Source: Hordeum vulgare subsp. vulgare
Taxonomy: Eukaryota > Streptophyta > Magnoliopsida > Poales > Poaceae
Direction: 5' to 3'
DNA: 64,000 bases
NCBI RefSeq assembly: GCF_904849725.1
Contig: NC_058519.1
Coordinates: 110,658,881 to 110,722,880 of the forward strand
The position numbers and the translations under genes were made by a program. Shown one piece after another: positions 47,639-59,873 of the stretch; within the stretch, counting starts at the first letter, position 1, and every line of letters begins with the position of its first letter. The notes below the pieces were generated by a model. It did no database searches. It was not told the origin of the DNA and was given only the letters and a program-made list of their open reading frames with translations.

Positions 47639-48739
47639 TAGATAGATCTAGGCAACCGAATTACATTCCAACTTTCACATTCTGAATTATTGCTTTGTCT
47701 TTGTGGAATTTATTAATGTGTTTATAATAAGACTACGAAGGTACTGATCAGCTCTTAGCTACATGTATGGCTTCTGTCACATTTGGGTTGTGCTTCATTT
47801 CACAAAGGTTTGCATCATGCTTCGAGGTTGAGGAATTTGCACGCTTATGTTAGTATCAATAAATTTTCAGTATAACTTTCTTAGACATATTGACAATGGT
47901 GTTGGACGGGATCTTGACGATACTTCTCCGTTCATTTATTCACAATATAAATATGAGACTTCATTGTTATTCTTTTGTGTTCATAACTGAGTTTTCATAT
48001 ATGTACTTGCGCTTAGCTTTATTAAATGCCGATGAAGTTTTAATTGCCATATTCATTATATATGACATATTTTATGGTGACTATTCATTGTGTTTTCTGC
48101 ATCTAGATGCAATGGAGTGACCAATGTTTGAGTTAAATAATCCCATTGTAGATACGGTAGTATCATTGATTATAGCTATGTTTCTATTTAAGTCCCTTAT
48201 TAATCTTTCATTATACTATACACACTAAATAAATGAAAGTAAGAGATATTTGGAAAAAATTGTGCATCGATGCAAAACCTCTAATCATGGAATTATAAAA
48301 CTCAAATGTCTATTTGAACGAGCTAAAGCATCGTCTCCCATTACTATTGTAGGTAACTTATGATTAATAATGCATGCTTTTATTAAAAGTGTAAAATAAA
48401 TAATATGATTACAATTATTAAATTATGTCACATAAAAATATGATCCAGTGTTACCTACATGTATTGTAAAATATTACTTTTGACATAATATTGCAAATAT
48501 ATTAATACTCCTAAACTATGCATGTGCAAGTAGTTGACCTAAAGAGGCTTAAGAGAATCTGCTAACGACAAATGGATAAAAAAAGCAGAATATAAGTAAG
48601 GGATAATTAGGATGCATATTTTAACCCCTGAAATCATCACACCATGGTAAAAAAAACATTTTTTACAAAAGCATAGTTAGAATTCTCTATATCATAGAGT
48701 TCAAAACATTTATAATTGTACAAGCTCAATATGCTAGCA
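47639..48739 (+). other. H1 3' portion without recognisable genes
   Basis: Strongly AT-rich. The 76-codon open frame at 47890-48120 has no features I recognise. Confidence 0.45.
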
Positions 48740-48766
48740 CGTGCGAATGCACGGGTTGACGACTAG
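48740..48766 (+). other. 3' hairpin and CTAG terminus of Helitron H1
   Basis: Stem CGTGC/GCACG with loop GAAT, then nine bases and CTAG, followed by T. The hairpin is the presumed transposition terminator. Confidence 0.75.
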
Positions 48767-51201
48767 TTTAGCTAATTTCCAGGGATATCAGTATTTTAGA
48801 AAACTGCATGATTTTAAAACCCGTGTCGGATCGGAATAGTTTATATATGTAGAACGTGTAGAATTTCGTGTAGATTAATATTTTCCAGCTCTCATGCATA
48901 TTTAAAACAGTTAGCCATGTTGTTTGCATTGGTTTGCGTGACAACATGATAAAAACGGTTTAATTCGTAGCTAGTTAATCGTAGCTCCGTTGGAGATGAG
49001 CCACATATGTAAATGGACTAGAACGACGAGTAGAATCACGTGAACCACTTCATTTTATCGTTTAACAAACATAAAATGTGGTTAGGAAAAATCTGGACAG
49101 ATTTCAAAGTTAACACATGGGGTCAGTTCGGAGTTGCTATATGTCGTTTCCGACCTCATTGATAATGCCTAGATAGGTAGATTATTTGTGTTTCACCCCT
49201 TGCCATGTTTAAAAAAACTTTTAATATTGACGTGTACCTAAACGAGAGTGAACTAAATATTTGAATGTGGAGTCTCGTCAATAAGCAACTTGTTGCATGT
49301 TGATCTTCACATAATGTGTAGTGTTTGATTGTTGTGCTTGCCATGTCATGCCTTGCATATTCAGACCGGTCATGCATCATATGTGTTGTGCATCATGTCG
49401 TGCATGTGTCGTGATGAATATCGTGTGTTGATTCTTGTTTCCGGTTTGCTTCGTCTCGATAGAGTTCCGCAAGTGTGTCGGAATGTGAGGATCCGTTCGA
49501 CTACGTCGGTTCATCTGCTTCACGGAGTCATTCTTGTTCCAAGCAGGATCTCATGCAAGATGATCATTTCCCTAGATACCACCACTATCATTGCCATGCT
49601 AGTTGTTTTGTTTTTGTCGCTATGTCTCGATGCCTACCACCTGTTTAATAAGCCTCCCAACATTGCCATGAAAACCTTCAACCTTTCTACAACCTAGCAA
49701 ACCACTTATTGGCTATGTTACCGCTTGCTTAACCATTGGATAGCGTTACTAGTTGTAGGTGCAATTGCTTCCATGTGATAATATGGGTTCCTTGTTATAT
49801 CACCATATTAATTGCTATTTAATTTAATGCACCTATATACTTGGTAAAAGGTGGAAGGCTCGGCCTTTCTAGCCTGGTGTTTTGTTCCACCTTTGTCGCC
49901 TTAGTTTCGGCTACCGATGTTATGTTCCATAAATGAGCGCTCCTAACATGCAGACTTCTGTTTTGGGATAAAACTCGTGTGTCAAGGCCCAACTTTGGTA
50001 CTACATTTGCCTAATAACTAATGAACCACATAGGGAGTAATTAACCCGAGGAAACTTAATCAACCCCCGAGCCAGTGCTCCTCATGAGTGTTGGTCCACC
50101 CACCTAATAGTCGGCGGTGCCACCTTGGGGCAACTCGAGGCGTCTGGCTGTTGTCCACTTTGCATAGACGGTTGATGCCCGTAGATAGAGAGTGCACGGC
50201 TCTAGATATGGATCTGGCTCACTGGGTGGCCTTGCTGGACTTGTTTTACTCTTCCCGAACGTCTTGTGCGAGGGATACCAAGGATACTTTGGGATATCTC
50301 GAGGTTGAGGTTTTCCAATAGGAACCCGAGGAGTTTACAGGTTTTCCCCGATCGAGGTCATTTCGTCGCAACGTGTGGTAGTTTGTGATGGACTAGTTGG
50401 AGCACCCCTGCAGGGTTAAATCTTTCTGAAAGCCGTGCCCGCGGTTATGTGGCAATGTGGAAACTTTGTTTAACACCCGGTTCTATAAAAATTAAAGTAA
50501 ACTTAATTAAAACTTGCCAACTGAGTGCATAACCGTGACTATCTCTTTCGTGAGCTCCTTCTCTGATCGAGGACATGATGGGGTTATGTATGACATAAGT
50601 AGGTGTTCAGGATCATTCATTTGATCATCAGTAGTTCACGTACGCTATGCGTAGATCTTCGCCCTCTTTTATTCTTGTACTTGTAAGTTAGCCACCTCAA
50701 ATAAATGCTTAGTCGCTTGCTGCAGCCTCACCACTTAACCATACGCCACCCATTAAGCTTTGCTAGTCTTGATACCTTTGGAAATGAGATTGCTAAGCCC
50801 CTGTGGCTCATAGATTGCTACACTAGTTGCAGGTACAAGTAAAGAGTTACTTTGATGTGAACACGATGATTGTGCTATTTGGAGTTTCTTCTTCTTCTTC
50901 TTCTTTGATCTAGGATGGGTTCCAAGCCGGCAGCCTGGGATAGCAAGGATGGATGTCGTTCTTTTATCGTTTGTTTTCATCCGTAGTCGGACCCTGCTCT
51001 TCTTCATGGTGACCAATTATGTTGTTGTATTGATGTGACTCTGATGTAGCTTGTGGAGAGTGTAAGCCAATTCCATATACTCATCTATTATGTACATGTA
51101 CTTGTAACGATATCCATTCTGGCAAAATGACGAGATGCGCTTCTATCCCTGTCGAGGCCCTCGTGCCAAAATACGGATATGATCGTATCTTGGGCGTTAC
51201 A

Positions 51202-53434
51202 ACATTGTCAAGTACATCATGCTAATATTCCAACTACTTGGGCTGCTTTGAAAACTGATATGCGTACTCGTTGGGTCCACCATATTATAAACGTGAATTA
51301 CTTCAAAAATTACAGCGTTTAAGACAAGGATTTTTTTGTAGAAGAATATTATCAGGAATTACAAACTGGCATGATTAGATGTGGTATTGTTGAGGACAAT
51401 GAAGCTATGCTTGCACGTTTTATGGGTGGATTAAATAGAGATATCTAGACTATTCTAGAATATAAGGATTATAACACTATCACTCGTTTATTCCATCTTG
51501 CTTCCAAAGTTGAACGTGAAGTGCATGATCGACACGCATCAGCGAGAACTAATTTTTCTACAGGTCGCACTTCCTCATGGCGCCACGGACCTCACCTACT
51601 TCCACATGTCCTCCTGCATCAGCACCACCTACTTCAGCCACCAATTCCAACAGAAATACTAGGAAATAGGCCCCTGCCCCACCCTTCGCCAAGAGCACAC
51701 TTTCTGGGCCAGCACAGAGCTCTTCTTTATCCATGGCATCCACATGGCAAACACATGAGGTTATCTGTCCTCATTGCAAGGGTGGAGGTCATTATGCGAG
51801 AGAGTGCCCATCCAAGCGCGTGATGATTATTACCGAGGATGGTGGATACGACTCCGCTAGTGATTATGACGAGGAGACTCTGGCTCTTATTGCAAGTGAA
51901 GAACATGGTGTAAATGATATTGAACAAGAGACACAATACATGGCTGCTGACTACGCTGACAGGTATGAAAGCTTAGTTTGTCAACGTGTTTTAAGTGTGC
52001 AGGTAACATAGGTTGAGCAAAATTAGAGGCACAACTTGTTCCATATAAAGGGAGTTGTAAAGGAATGTTTTGTACGTGTAATCATCGATGGAAGGAGTTG
52101 CAACAACTTAGCTAGCATGGAGATGGTGGAGAAGTTGTCTCTCACCACCAGACCACATCCTCATCCTTATTACATCAAGTGGTTCAACAACAGTGGCAAG
52201 GTTAAGGTAACACGTACTGTTCGTGTGCATTTTAGCATTGCTACATATTCTGCTTTTGTTGATTGTGATGTCGTACCCATGCAAGCATGCTCCATTTTAC
52301 TTGGTAGACCATGGAAATTTGATAAAAAAATTGTACATCATGGTAGGAAAAATCAGTATACTCTTGTTCATAAGGATCAAAATATAACTTTGCTTCCTAT
52401 GTCTCCTGAACATATTATGAAAGATGACATTGCTAGAGGTAGTAAAGCAAAACTTGACCTACATAAGAGTGAATATCAGATTGTAGCAAAGAAATTTGAG
52501 CAACACAATAATCCTAATAAACCACCATCTAGTGTTGCATCTGAAATAAAACTGATGAGTGGTTGTTTACTTGCCACTAAATCTGATATTACTGATTTGG
52601 ATGTTACTACATCTGTTTGCTATGCTTTCGTATGCAAATAGGTATTATTTTCTTTCAAGGACACGCTTCCGTGTTTGCCTCCTGCTGTCATTAACATTTT
52701 GTAGGAGTTTGCTGATGTCTTTCCACAAGACATGCCACCGGGATTACCACCTATTAGAGGGATTGAGCATCAGATTGACTTAATTCCCGGTGCATCGCTT
52801 CCCAACCGTGCACCATACTATACCAATTCAGAGGAGACGAAGGAGATTATGCATCAAGTACATGAGCTGCTCGACAAAGGTTATATACACGAATCTCTTA
52901 GTCCTTGTGTTGTTCCTATTATTCTAGTGCCGAAAAAGAAAAAGGATGGTACATCGCGTATGTGTGTTGATTGTAGAGGCATTAATAATATTACTATTCG
53001 TTATTGTCATCCTATTCCTAGGCTAGATCATATGCTTGATGAATTAAGTGTCCCTACAATTTTCTCCAAAGTAGATTTGCATAGTGGATACCATCAAATT
53101 TGCATGAAACTGGGATATGAATGGAAAACGGCATTTAAAACTAAGTTTGGATTATATGAGTGCTTAGTTATGCCTTTTGGATTAACTAATGCACCTAGCA
53201 CTTTCATGTGATTAATGAATGAGGTTTTACGTGCTTTCATTGGGCGATTTGTGGTAGTCTATTTTGATGATATATTGATTTATAGTAGATCTTTGGAGGA
53301 ACACTTGGATCATTTGCATGCTATTTTTATTGCTCTACGTGATGCAAGTTTGTTTGGTAACCTTGGAAAAGAGCACCTTTTGCATCGACCGTATATCTTT
53401 TCTTGGCCATGTTGTTACTCCATAGGGAATTGAA
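51202..53434 (+). pseudogene. Gypsy B gag C-terminus, protease and reverse transcriptase
   Basis: It resumes gag after the insertion (AALKTDMRTRW). A TAG is at 51446-51448. A CCHC knuckle follows (CPHCKGGGHYAREC, about 51766), then an aspartic protease with IIDGRSCNNLA (the family's usual Gly after DG is Arg here) and CSILLGRPW. Reverse transcriptase starts near 52690 (IPGASLPNRAPY, VPKKKKDG, KVDLHSGYHQI, MPFGLTNAPSTF) and is broken by TGA at 53209-53211. The catalytic [10 protein letters not shown] follows. A one-base insertion near 53366 shifts the frame. The coding sequence is cut by a CACTA end at 53435. RNase H and integrase are outside the window. Confidence 0.9.
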
Positions 53435-53562
53435 CACTACTAGAGAAAACCTTATACACAGAACATTAGCAGTAGCGCTGGATAAAATAGGGCACTACTG
53501 CAACATATCAGTAGCGCGCGTCTACTAGAGTCGCTACTTCTAAATAATTAGCAGTAGCGCTG
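53435..53562 (+). mobile_element. CACTA transposon end, truncated by insertion
   Basis: The terminal CACTACTAGAGAAAACC is followed by subterminal AGCAGTAGCGC motifs in both orientations (near 53468, 53507, 53551), the layout of grass CACTA elements. The rest of the element is beyond the Athila-like insertion and off-window. The expected 3-bp target duplication cannot be checked. Confidence 0.8.
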
Positions 53563-55099
53563 TGATACGTCTCCAACGTATCTATAATTTTTAATTGTTC
53601 CATGCTATTATATTATCAACTTGGGATGTCTTATATGCATTTTTATGCCATTTTATATCATTTTTGGGACTAACCTATTAACTCAGTGCCTAGTGCCAGT
53701 TTCTCTTTTTCCGTGTTTTTGACATTTTTCAGAAAAGAATATTAAACGGAGTACAAATGGAATAAAACCTGCAGGGTGATTTTTTCCATAACAGAAGATA
53801 CCCAGAAGACTTGAGAACCAAGGCAGGAGGTCTCGTGGGAGGTCACGAGCCCCCTAGGTGCGCCCCGGGGGAGGGGGTGTGCCTAGCAGGCTCGTGGGCC
53901 CCCCTTGTCTCCTTTTCCCTACCTCTTTCGCGTATGAATTCCCTAAAATCCCGAAACAAACAGAGAGAGCCACAAAAATACTTTTCCGCCACCGCAAGCT
54001 TCTGTCTCCGCGAGATCCCATCTGGGGACCACTCCGGTGCCCCGTGAGAGGGGGATTCGGACACGGAGGGCTTCTTCATCAACACCATTGCCTCTCCGAT
54101 GATGTGTGAGTAGTTCACCACAGACCTTCGGGTCCATAGCTAGTAGCTAGATGGCTTCTTCTCTCTCTTGGATCTTCAATACAAAGTTCTCCATGATCTT
54201 CATGGAGATCTATCCGATGTAACTTTCTTCTGCGGTGTGTTTGTCGAGATCCGATGAATTGTGGATTTATGATCAGATTATCTATGAAAATTATTTGAGT
54301 CTCCTCTGATTTCTTATATGCATGATTTCGTATCCTTGTAATTCTCTTCGAGTTATGGGTTTCGTTTGGCCAACTTGATCTATAATTCTTGCAATGGGAG
54401 AAGTGATTGGTTTTGGGTTCATACCGTGCGGTGTCCTCACCTAGTGACAGAAGGGGTTGTGAGGCACGCATCATGTTGTTGCCATCAAGGGTATAAAGAT
54501 GGGGTTTATAACATATTCATGAATTTATCCCTCTACATCATGTCATCTTGCTTAAGGCGTTACTCCGTTTGTTATGAACTTAATACACTAGATGCATGCT
54601 GGATAGCGGTCGATGTGTGGAGTAGTAGTAGATGCAGAAAGTATCGGTCTACTTGTCTCGGACGTGATGCCTATATGTATGATCATTGCCTTAGATATCG
54701 TCATGACTTTGCGCGATTCTATCAATTGCTCGACAATAATTCGTTCACCCACCGTAATACTTGCTATCATGAGAGAAGCCTCTAGTGAACACTATGGCCC
54801 CCGGGTGTATATTACACATTATATTTTCAGATCTACATACAAAAATACCAAAAATACCTTGCTGAACTTTTATTTATATTTACCTTTTATCACTATCAGA
54901 TCTCACCTTGCAAGTAATCGTGAAGGGATTGACAACCCCTTTATCTCGTTGGGTGCAAGTTTGTTTGTTTTTGCGCAGGTTCATTGGTGCCTCATCTTGA
55001 TACTCCTACTGGATTGATACCTTGGTTCTCAAACTGAGGGAAATACTTATCTCTACTTTGCTGCATCACCCTTTCCTCTTCAAGGGAGAAACCAACGCA
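53563..55099 (+). repeat. 5' LTR of the Athila-like element
   Basis: 1537 bp, TGATACGTCTCC to ACCAACGCA. The position of the promoter TATA reads TATGAATT (53933-53940), where the 3' LTR keeps TATAAATT (59221-59228). Confidence 0.93.
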
Positions 55100-55126
55100 A
55101 GCTCAATAAGTAGCAAGAAGAATTTC

Positions 55127-55144
55127 TGGCGCCGTTGACGGGGA
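55127..55144 (+). promoter_or_regulatory. Primer binding site of the Athila-like element
   Basis: TGGCGCCGTTGACGGGGA, close to the site used by many plant Gypsy elements with a tRNA other than initiator Met (probably Asp). It lies 27 bases after the LTR, further than usual. Confidence 0.75.
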
Positions 55145-55338
55145 GTATTCAAGTGAAGCATATCTACCAAGTACCTATCGCAAACTCATCTCTTGCATTT
55201 ACATTATTTGCCTTTTGCCTCTCGTTTTCCTCTCCCCCACTTCTAAAAAACAAAATTTACAAAAATATTTGCCTTTTTTGTTCGCCCTTTCTTTTGCTTG
55301 CTTTCTGTTTGCTTGTGTGGGTTAGTCTATTTATCCTT

Positions 55339-56040
55339 ATGGCTAGCCCTATCGCTACGATCGTTACCCCCGAGAGCGGAGTTATTAATTTTAAACGAAA
55401 TGAGGGAGAAAACTTAAAAGATGCTTGGTATAGAATTTGCAATGCTCAGAATAGATCTACTTGTAAGCAATCTATTACCTTTCTACTTCGTAATTTTTAT
55501 GTGGGTATTTCCCCTTGGAATAGGTATGTTCTTGACACCATCATAGGCGGAAATTTCTTGGGTAGCCATACCATTGATTCTTATGGTGCTTTAATAAATT
55601 TGGTAGGCTCACCCCCACTCATGGTTAATGGAACTACTTTAACTTTGGAACATGTGATGCGTAGGCTGGATATTATTGAAAATAAAGTTGCTACGATAGA
55701 ACTCATTGAAATTTTTGATAAAAAGATCCACAATCAAATCACTCAATATGGATCCAAGGTGGGAATGACTTTGAAAAATTTAAAGGAGAAGGAACCCATA
55801 GTTAACGAAAAACTAGATCATGATTCCACTAGAATTGGCAAACTAGAGGATATTATAACCAACTTAGGTTCCGCTTTTGCTGCTGTTCAGAACACTCCAA
55901 ATTTTGCCCACAATAAGGCCACTAAGCTTGTTTACGTTCCTAAAAACAATGGTGAACTATCTAGTAAGAGAGATGAAGATCTTAAAATGTTGAGTGTTCA
56001 CCCTATGAGTGGTTTGGGCACTAAAGATGACGATACTTGA
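55339..56040 (+). CDS. Athila-type gag-like protein, short
   Basis: From ATG at 55339 (MASPIATIVTPESG) the frame is open for 233 residues. The segment LLRNFYVGISPWNRYVLDTI, followed by GGNFLGS, is characteristic of Athila-clade gag proteins as I know them. After it come RRLDIIENK and a charged, coiled-coil-prone part. There is no zinc knuckle, and it is much shorter than a full gag, so this is the reduced gag of a non-autonomous element. The frame is also open upstream to 55135, but that part is low-complexity Phe/Leu/Ser/Cys and probably leader. Confidence 0.75.
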   Translation: MASPIATIVTPESGVINFKRNEGENLKDAWYRICNAQNRSTCKQSITFLLRNFYVGISPWNRYVLDTIIGGNFLGSHTIDSYGALINLVGSPPLMVNGTTLTLEHVMRRLDIIENKVATIELIEIFDKKIHNQITQYGSKVGMTLKNLKEKEPIVNEKLDHDSTRIGKLEDIITNLGSAFAAVQNTPNFAHNKATKLVYVPKNNGELSSKRDEDLKMLSVHPMSGLGTKDDDT

Positions 56041-58854
56041 TTCTATTGCCTTATGCCTAACTAAGGGCGTTAAACGATAGCGCTGGTTGGGAGGCAACCC
56101 AATGAATAAATTTATTTTTGGTTTTCACTTTCTGTTTTGTTGAGTCCACACCATCATGATTCTGTTATGATTGTGTTTTTATGTTTTAATTAGTGTTTGT
56201 GCCAAGTAGAACCTTTATGATTAGTTTTGGTGATAGTTGTTTAATCATGCTGAAAAAGACAGAAACTTTGTGCTCACGAAATTATTTTTAGTTCCTAGCC
56301 AGAGAGAGCTTTTGAGTTGATTATTTTTGCTGCTGATTGATATGCAAATTTCCCTAATTTTCATAATTTTTCATAATTTTTGGGATAGCATAGGTATACG
56401 AAATATACAGATTGCTACAGACTGTTCTGTTTTTGACAGATTCTGTTTTTGTTGTGTTGATTACTTATTTTGATGAAACTATGGTTAGTATCGGGGGGTA
56501 TGAGCCATGAGAAGTTAGAATACAGTAATATAAGATCAATCTAAATGGAAATTAAGTTTACTACAGTACCTAAAAAGTTGGTGGTTTGTTTTCCTATGCT
56601 AATGATATCACGAGTTTCTGTTTAAGTTTTGTGTTGTGAAGTTTTCAAGTTTTGGGTGATGTTCTTATGGACAATGGAATAAAGAGTGGAAAGAGCCTAA
56701 GCTTGGGAATGCCCAAGTCATCCCAAGCCAAATTCAAGGACACCAAAAAGCCTAAGCTTGGGGATGCCGCGGGAAGGCATCCCCTCGTTCGTCTTCAATC
56801 CGTCGGTAACGTTACTTGGAGCTATATTTTTATTTACCATATGATATGTGTTTTGCTTGGAGCATCGTGTATTATAGGAGTCTTTGCTTTTTGTTTTATC
56901 ACAATCATCCTTGCTGCACACCTTTTTGAGAGGGACATGCACTCATCGTGAATTTGTTAGAATACTCAATGAGCGTCAATTATATCTTTTGAGCTAGGCA
57001 ATTTAGCTCCCATGAGCTTCACTTATATCTTTTGAGCTAGATAATTTTGCTCTAGTGCTTCACTTAAATCTTTTTAGAGCACGGCGGTGTCATATTTTGT
57101 AGAAATAAAAACTCTCGATCTTCACTTATATCATTTTAAGAGTGCTCTCTCTAAGTAACTTAGTAATTGGCGTATGCTATGAAATTAGTCCTAAATATGA
57201 TAGGCATCCAAAGAGGATATAATAAAAACTTTCATATTCAAGTGCATTGATCAATAAGAGAAGTTTGATTCCTCACAATTAGTTTTGAGATATGGATATG
57301 GTAATATTAGGTTATGTTAGTAGGGTGTTGTGAATCTAGAAATACTTGTGTTGAGGTTAGTGATTCCCGTAGCATGCACGTATGGTGAACCGCTATGTTA
57401 GAAAGTCGGAGCATAACTGATTTATTGATTGTCATCCTTTGTGTGGCGGTCGGGATCGCGCGATGGTTAACACCTACCAACCCTTCCCCTAGGAGTATGC
57501 GTTTAGCACTTTTTTTCGATTACTAATAAAACTTTCACAATAAGTATATGAGTTCTTCATGACTAATGTGAGTCCATGGTATAGATGCACTCTCAGCTTC
57601 CACTATTGCTAGCCTCTATAGTGCCGCGCAACTTTCGCCGGTGCACAAACCGACAATATACCTTCCTCAAAAGAGCCACCATACCTACCTATTATGGCAT
57701 TTTCATAGCCATTTCGAGATATATTGCCATGCAACTCCCACCGTTCTGTCTCATGACATGTGCCGTCATTTTCATTTTGCCATTGCATGATCGTAAGATA
57801 GCTAGCAAGATGTTTCAACGTCATACGCTAAGCTAGATCGTTGCACATCCCAGTACACTGCGAGAGGCATTTCATATAGAGTCATTATTATTCTAAGTAT
57901 TGAGTTGTAAGTAAATAAATGTGTGATGATCATCATTATTAGAGCACTGTCCCATGTGAGGAAATAAAAAAAAAGAGGCCAAAGACGCCCACCAAAAAAA
58001 GAGAGAAAAAATGAAATGAAAAAAAGAGAGGCCAAAGAGCCCAAACAAAAAAAATGATGAGAGAAAAAGAGAGAAGGGACAATGCTACTATCTTTTTCCA
58101 CACTTGTGCTTCAAAATAGCACCATGTTCTTCATGATAGAGAGTCTCTTGCATTGTCACTTTCATATACAAGTGGGAATTTTAATTATATAACTTGGCTT
58201 GTATATTCCAATGATGGGCTTCCACAAAATTGCCCTAGGTCTTCATGAGCAAGCAAGTTGGGTGCATACCCACTAGTTTTATTTTTGAGCTTTCATACAC
58301 TTTTAGCTCTAGTGCATCTGTTGCATGGAAATCCCTACTCATTCACATTGATATCTATTTATGGGCATCTCCATAGCCCGTTGATATGCCGAGTCGATGT
58401 GACCATCTCCTCCGTTTTGCCTCACAACCTCCACCACACTCCATTCCACCTATAGTGCTATATCCATGGCTCACGCTCATGTATTGCGTGAGAGTTGAAA
58501 AAGTTTGAGAAAGTAAGAGTGCGAAAACAATTACTTGGCCAATACCGGGGTTGTGGATGATTTAAATTCTTTGTGTGGGGATGATGGAGCATAGCCAGAC
58601 TATATGATTTTGTAGGGATAACTTTCTTTGGCCTTGTTATTTCAAAAGTTCATGATTACTTTGCTAGTATGCTTGAAGTATTATTGTTTTCATGTCAATA
58701 TTAAACTATTGTTTTGAATCTTACTGATCTGAATATTCATGCCACAATAAATAAGTTACAAAGAACAAATATGTTAGGTAGCATTCCACATCAAAAATTC
58801 GGTCTTTATCACTTCCCTACTCGAGGACGAGCAGGAGTTAAGCTTGGGGATGCT
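56041..58854 (+). other. Non-coding internal region of the Athila-like element
   Basis: No open frame with family features. It holds two early copies of a polypurine-like AAGCTTGGGGATGCC motif (56697-56710 diverged, 56750-56764), a diverged direct repeat around CTTATATCTTTTGAGCTAG (56975-57140) and an A-rich stretch with repeated GAGGCCAAAG (57960-58080). The last bases, AAGCTTGGGGATGCT (58840-58854), are the likely polypurine tract. Confidence 0.7.
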
Positions 58855-59873
58855 TGATACATCTCCAACGTATCTATAATTTTTGATTGTTCCATGCTAT
58901 TATATTATCAACTTGGGATGTCTTATATGCATTTTATGCCATTTTATATCATTTTTGGGACTAACCTATTAACTCAGTGCCTAGTGCGAGTTTCTATTTT
59001 TTCGTGTTTTCGACGTTTTTTAGAAAAAAATATTAAACGGAATCCAAACAGAATAAAACCCGCAGGATGATTTTTTCCATAATAGAAGATACCCAAAAGA
59101 CTTGAGAACCAAGGCAGGAGGTCTCGTGGGAGGTCACAAGCCCCCTAGGCGCGCCCCAGGGGGGGCGCGCCTAGCAGGCTCATGGGCCCCCCTTGCCTCC
59201 TTTGCCCTACCTCTTTCGCCTATAAATTCCCTAAACTCACGAAACAAACAGAGAGAGCCACGGAAATACTTTTCCGCCGCCGCAAGCTTCTGTCTCCGCG
59301 AGATCACATCTGGGGACCGTTCTGGTGCCCTGTCGGAGGGGGATTCGGACACGGAGGGCTTCTTCATCAACACCATTGCCTCTTCGATGATGCGTGGGTA
59401 GTTCACCACACACCTTCGGGTCCATAGTTAGTAGCTAGATGGGTTCTTCTCTCTCTTGGATCTTCAATACAAAGTTATCCATGATCTTCATGGAGATATA
59501 TCCGATGTAACTTTCTTTTGCGGTGTGTTTGTCGAGATATGATGAATTGTGGATTTATAATCCGATTATCTATGAATATTATTTGAGTCTCCTCTGATTT
59601 CTTATATGCATGACTTCGTATCCTTGTAATTCTCTTCGAGTTATGGGTTTCGTTTGGCCAACTTGATCTATAATTCTTGCAATGGGAGAAGTGCTTGGTT
59701 TTGGGTTCATACCGTGCGGTGTCCTCACCTAGTGACAGAAGGGGTAGTGAGGCACGCATCTTGTTGTTGCCATCAAGGGTAAAAAGATGGGGTTTATGTC
59801 ATATTGCATGAATTTATCCCTCTACATCATGCCATCTTGCTTAAGGCGTTACTCCGTTTGTTATGAACTTAAT
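58855..59873 (+). repeat. 3' LTR of the Athila-like element, truncated by insertion
   Basis: It aligns with the 5' LTR from TGATACATCTCC until GAACTTAAT (59873), where a foreign TGTAACG begins. The remaining 500 or so bases lie outside the window. Confidence 0.93.

Larger units (their letters stand above)
23505..48766 (+). mobile_element. Helitron H1, large, with nested elements
   Basis: The 5' end TCTATACTTATACTAA follows a host A (23504). The 3' end is a hairpin (CGTGC-GAAT-GCACG, 48740-48753), nine bases, then CTAG (48763-48766) followed by a host T. This matches the Helitron rule: insertion between A and T, a TC start, and a CTRR end preceded by a short hairpin. Its own sequence is 23505-23520, 33144-33329, 34642-36081 and 47092-48766, about 3.3 kb. 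The remainder is H3, H2 and an 11 kb Copia. No RepHel helicase is visible, so it would be non-autonomous. It interrupts the long solo LTR. Confidence 0.72.
12331..51201 (+). mobile_element. Solo long LTR (Sukkula-like) with nested insertions, target duplication ACATT
   Basis: The ends are TGTGACAGCC (12331) and GGGCGTTACA (51201), flanked by ACATT at 12326-12330 and 51202-51206. The element's own sequence is in three pieces, 12331-13321, 23126-23504 and 48767-51201, about 3.8 kb together. I see no gag, pol, primer site or second LTR, so this is a solo LTR. The pieces are split by Copia copy 2 and Helitron H1. A TATA-like CTATTTATAG at 12903-12912 and a GC-rich stretch after it fit a promoter. 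The length and ends recall the Triticeae LARD family Sukkula, but I name that family from memory only. A related LTR lies inverted at 59874-64000. Confidence 0.85.
53563..59873 (+). mobile_element. Non-autonomous Athila-like Gypsy element
   Basis: 5' LTR 53563-55099, primer site, a short gag-like gene, about 2.8 kb of non-coding internal sequence, polypurine tract, then a 3' LTR from 58855 that is cut at 59873 by another element. No protease, reverse transcriptase or integrase is present, so it would need proteins from an autonomous relative. LTR divergence over the first 220 bases is roughly 7 percent by eye. It lies in the CACTA fragment. Confidence 0.9.
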
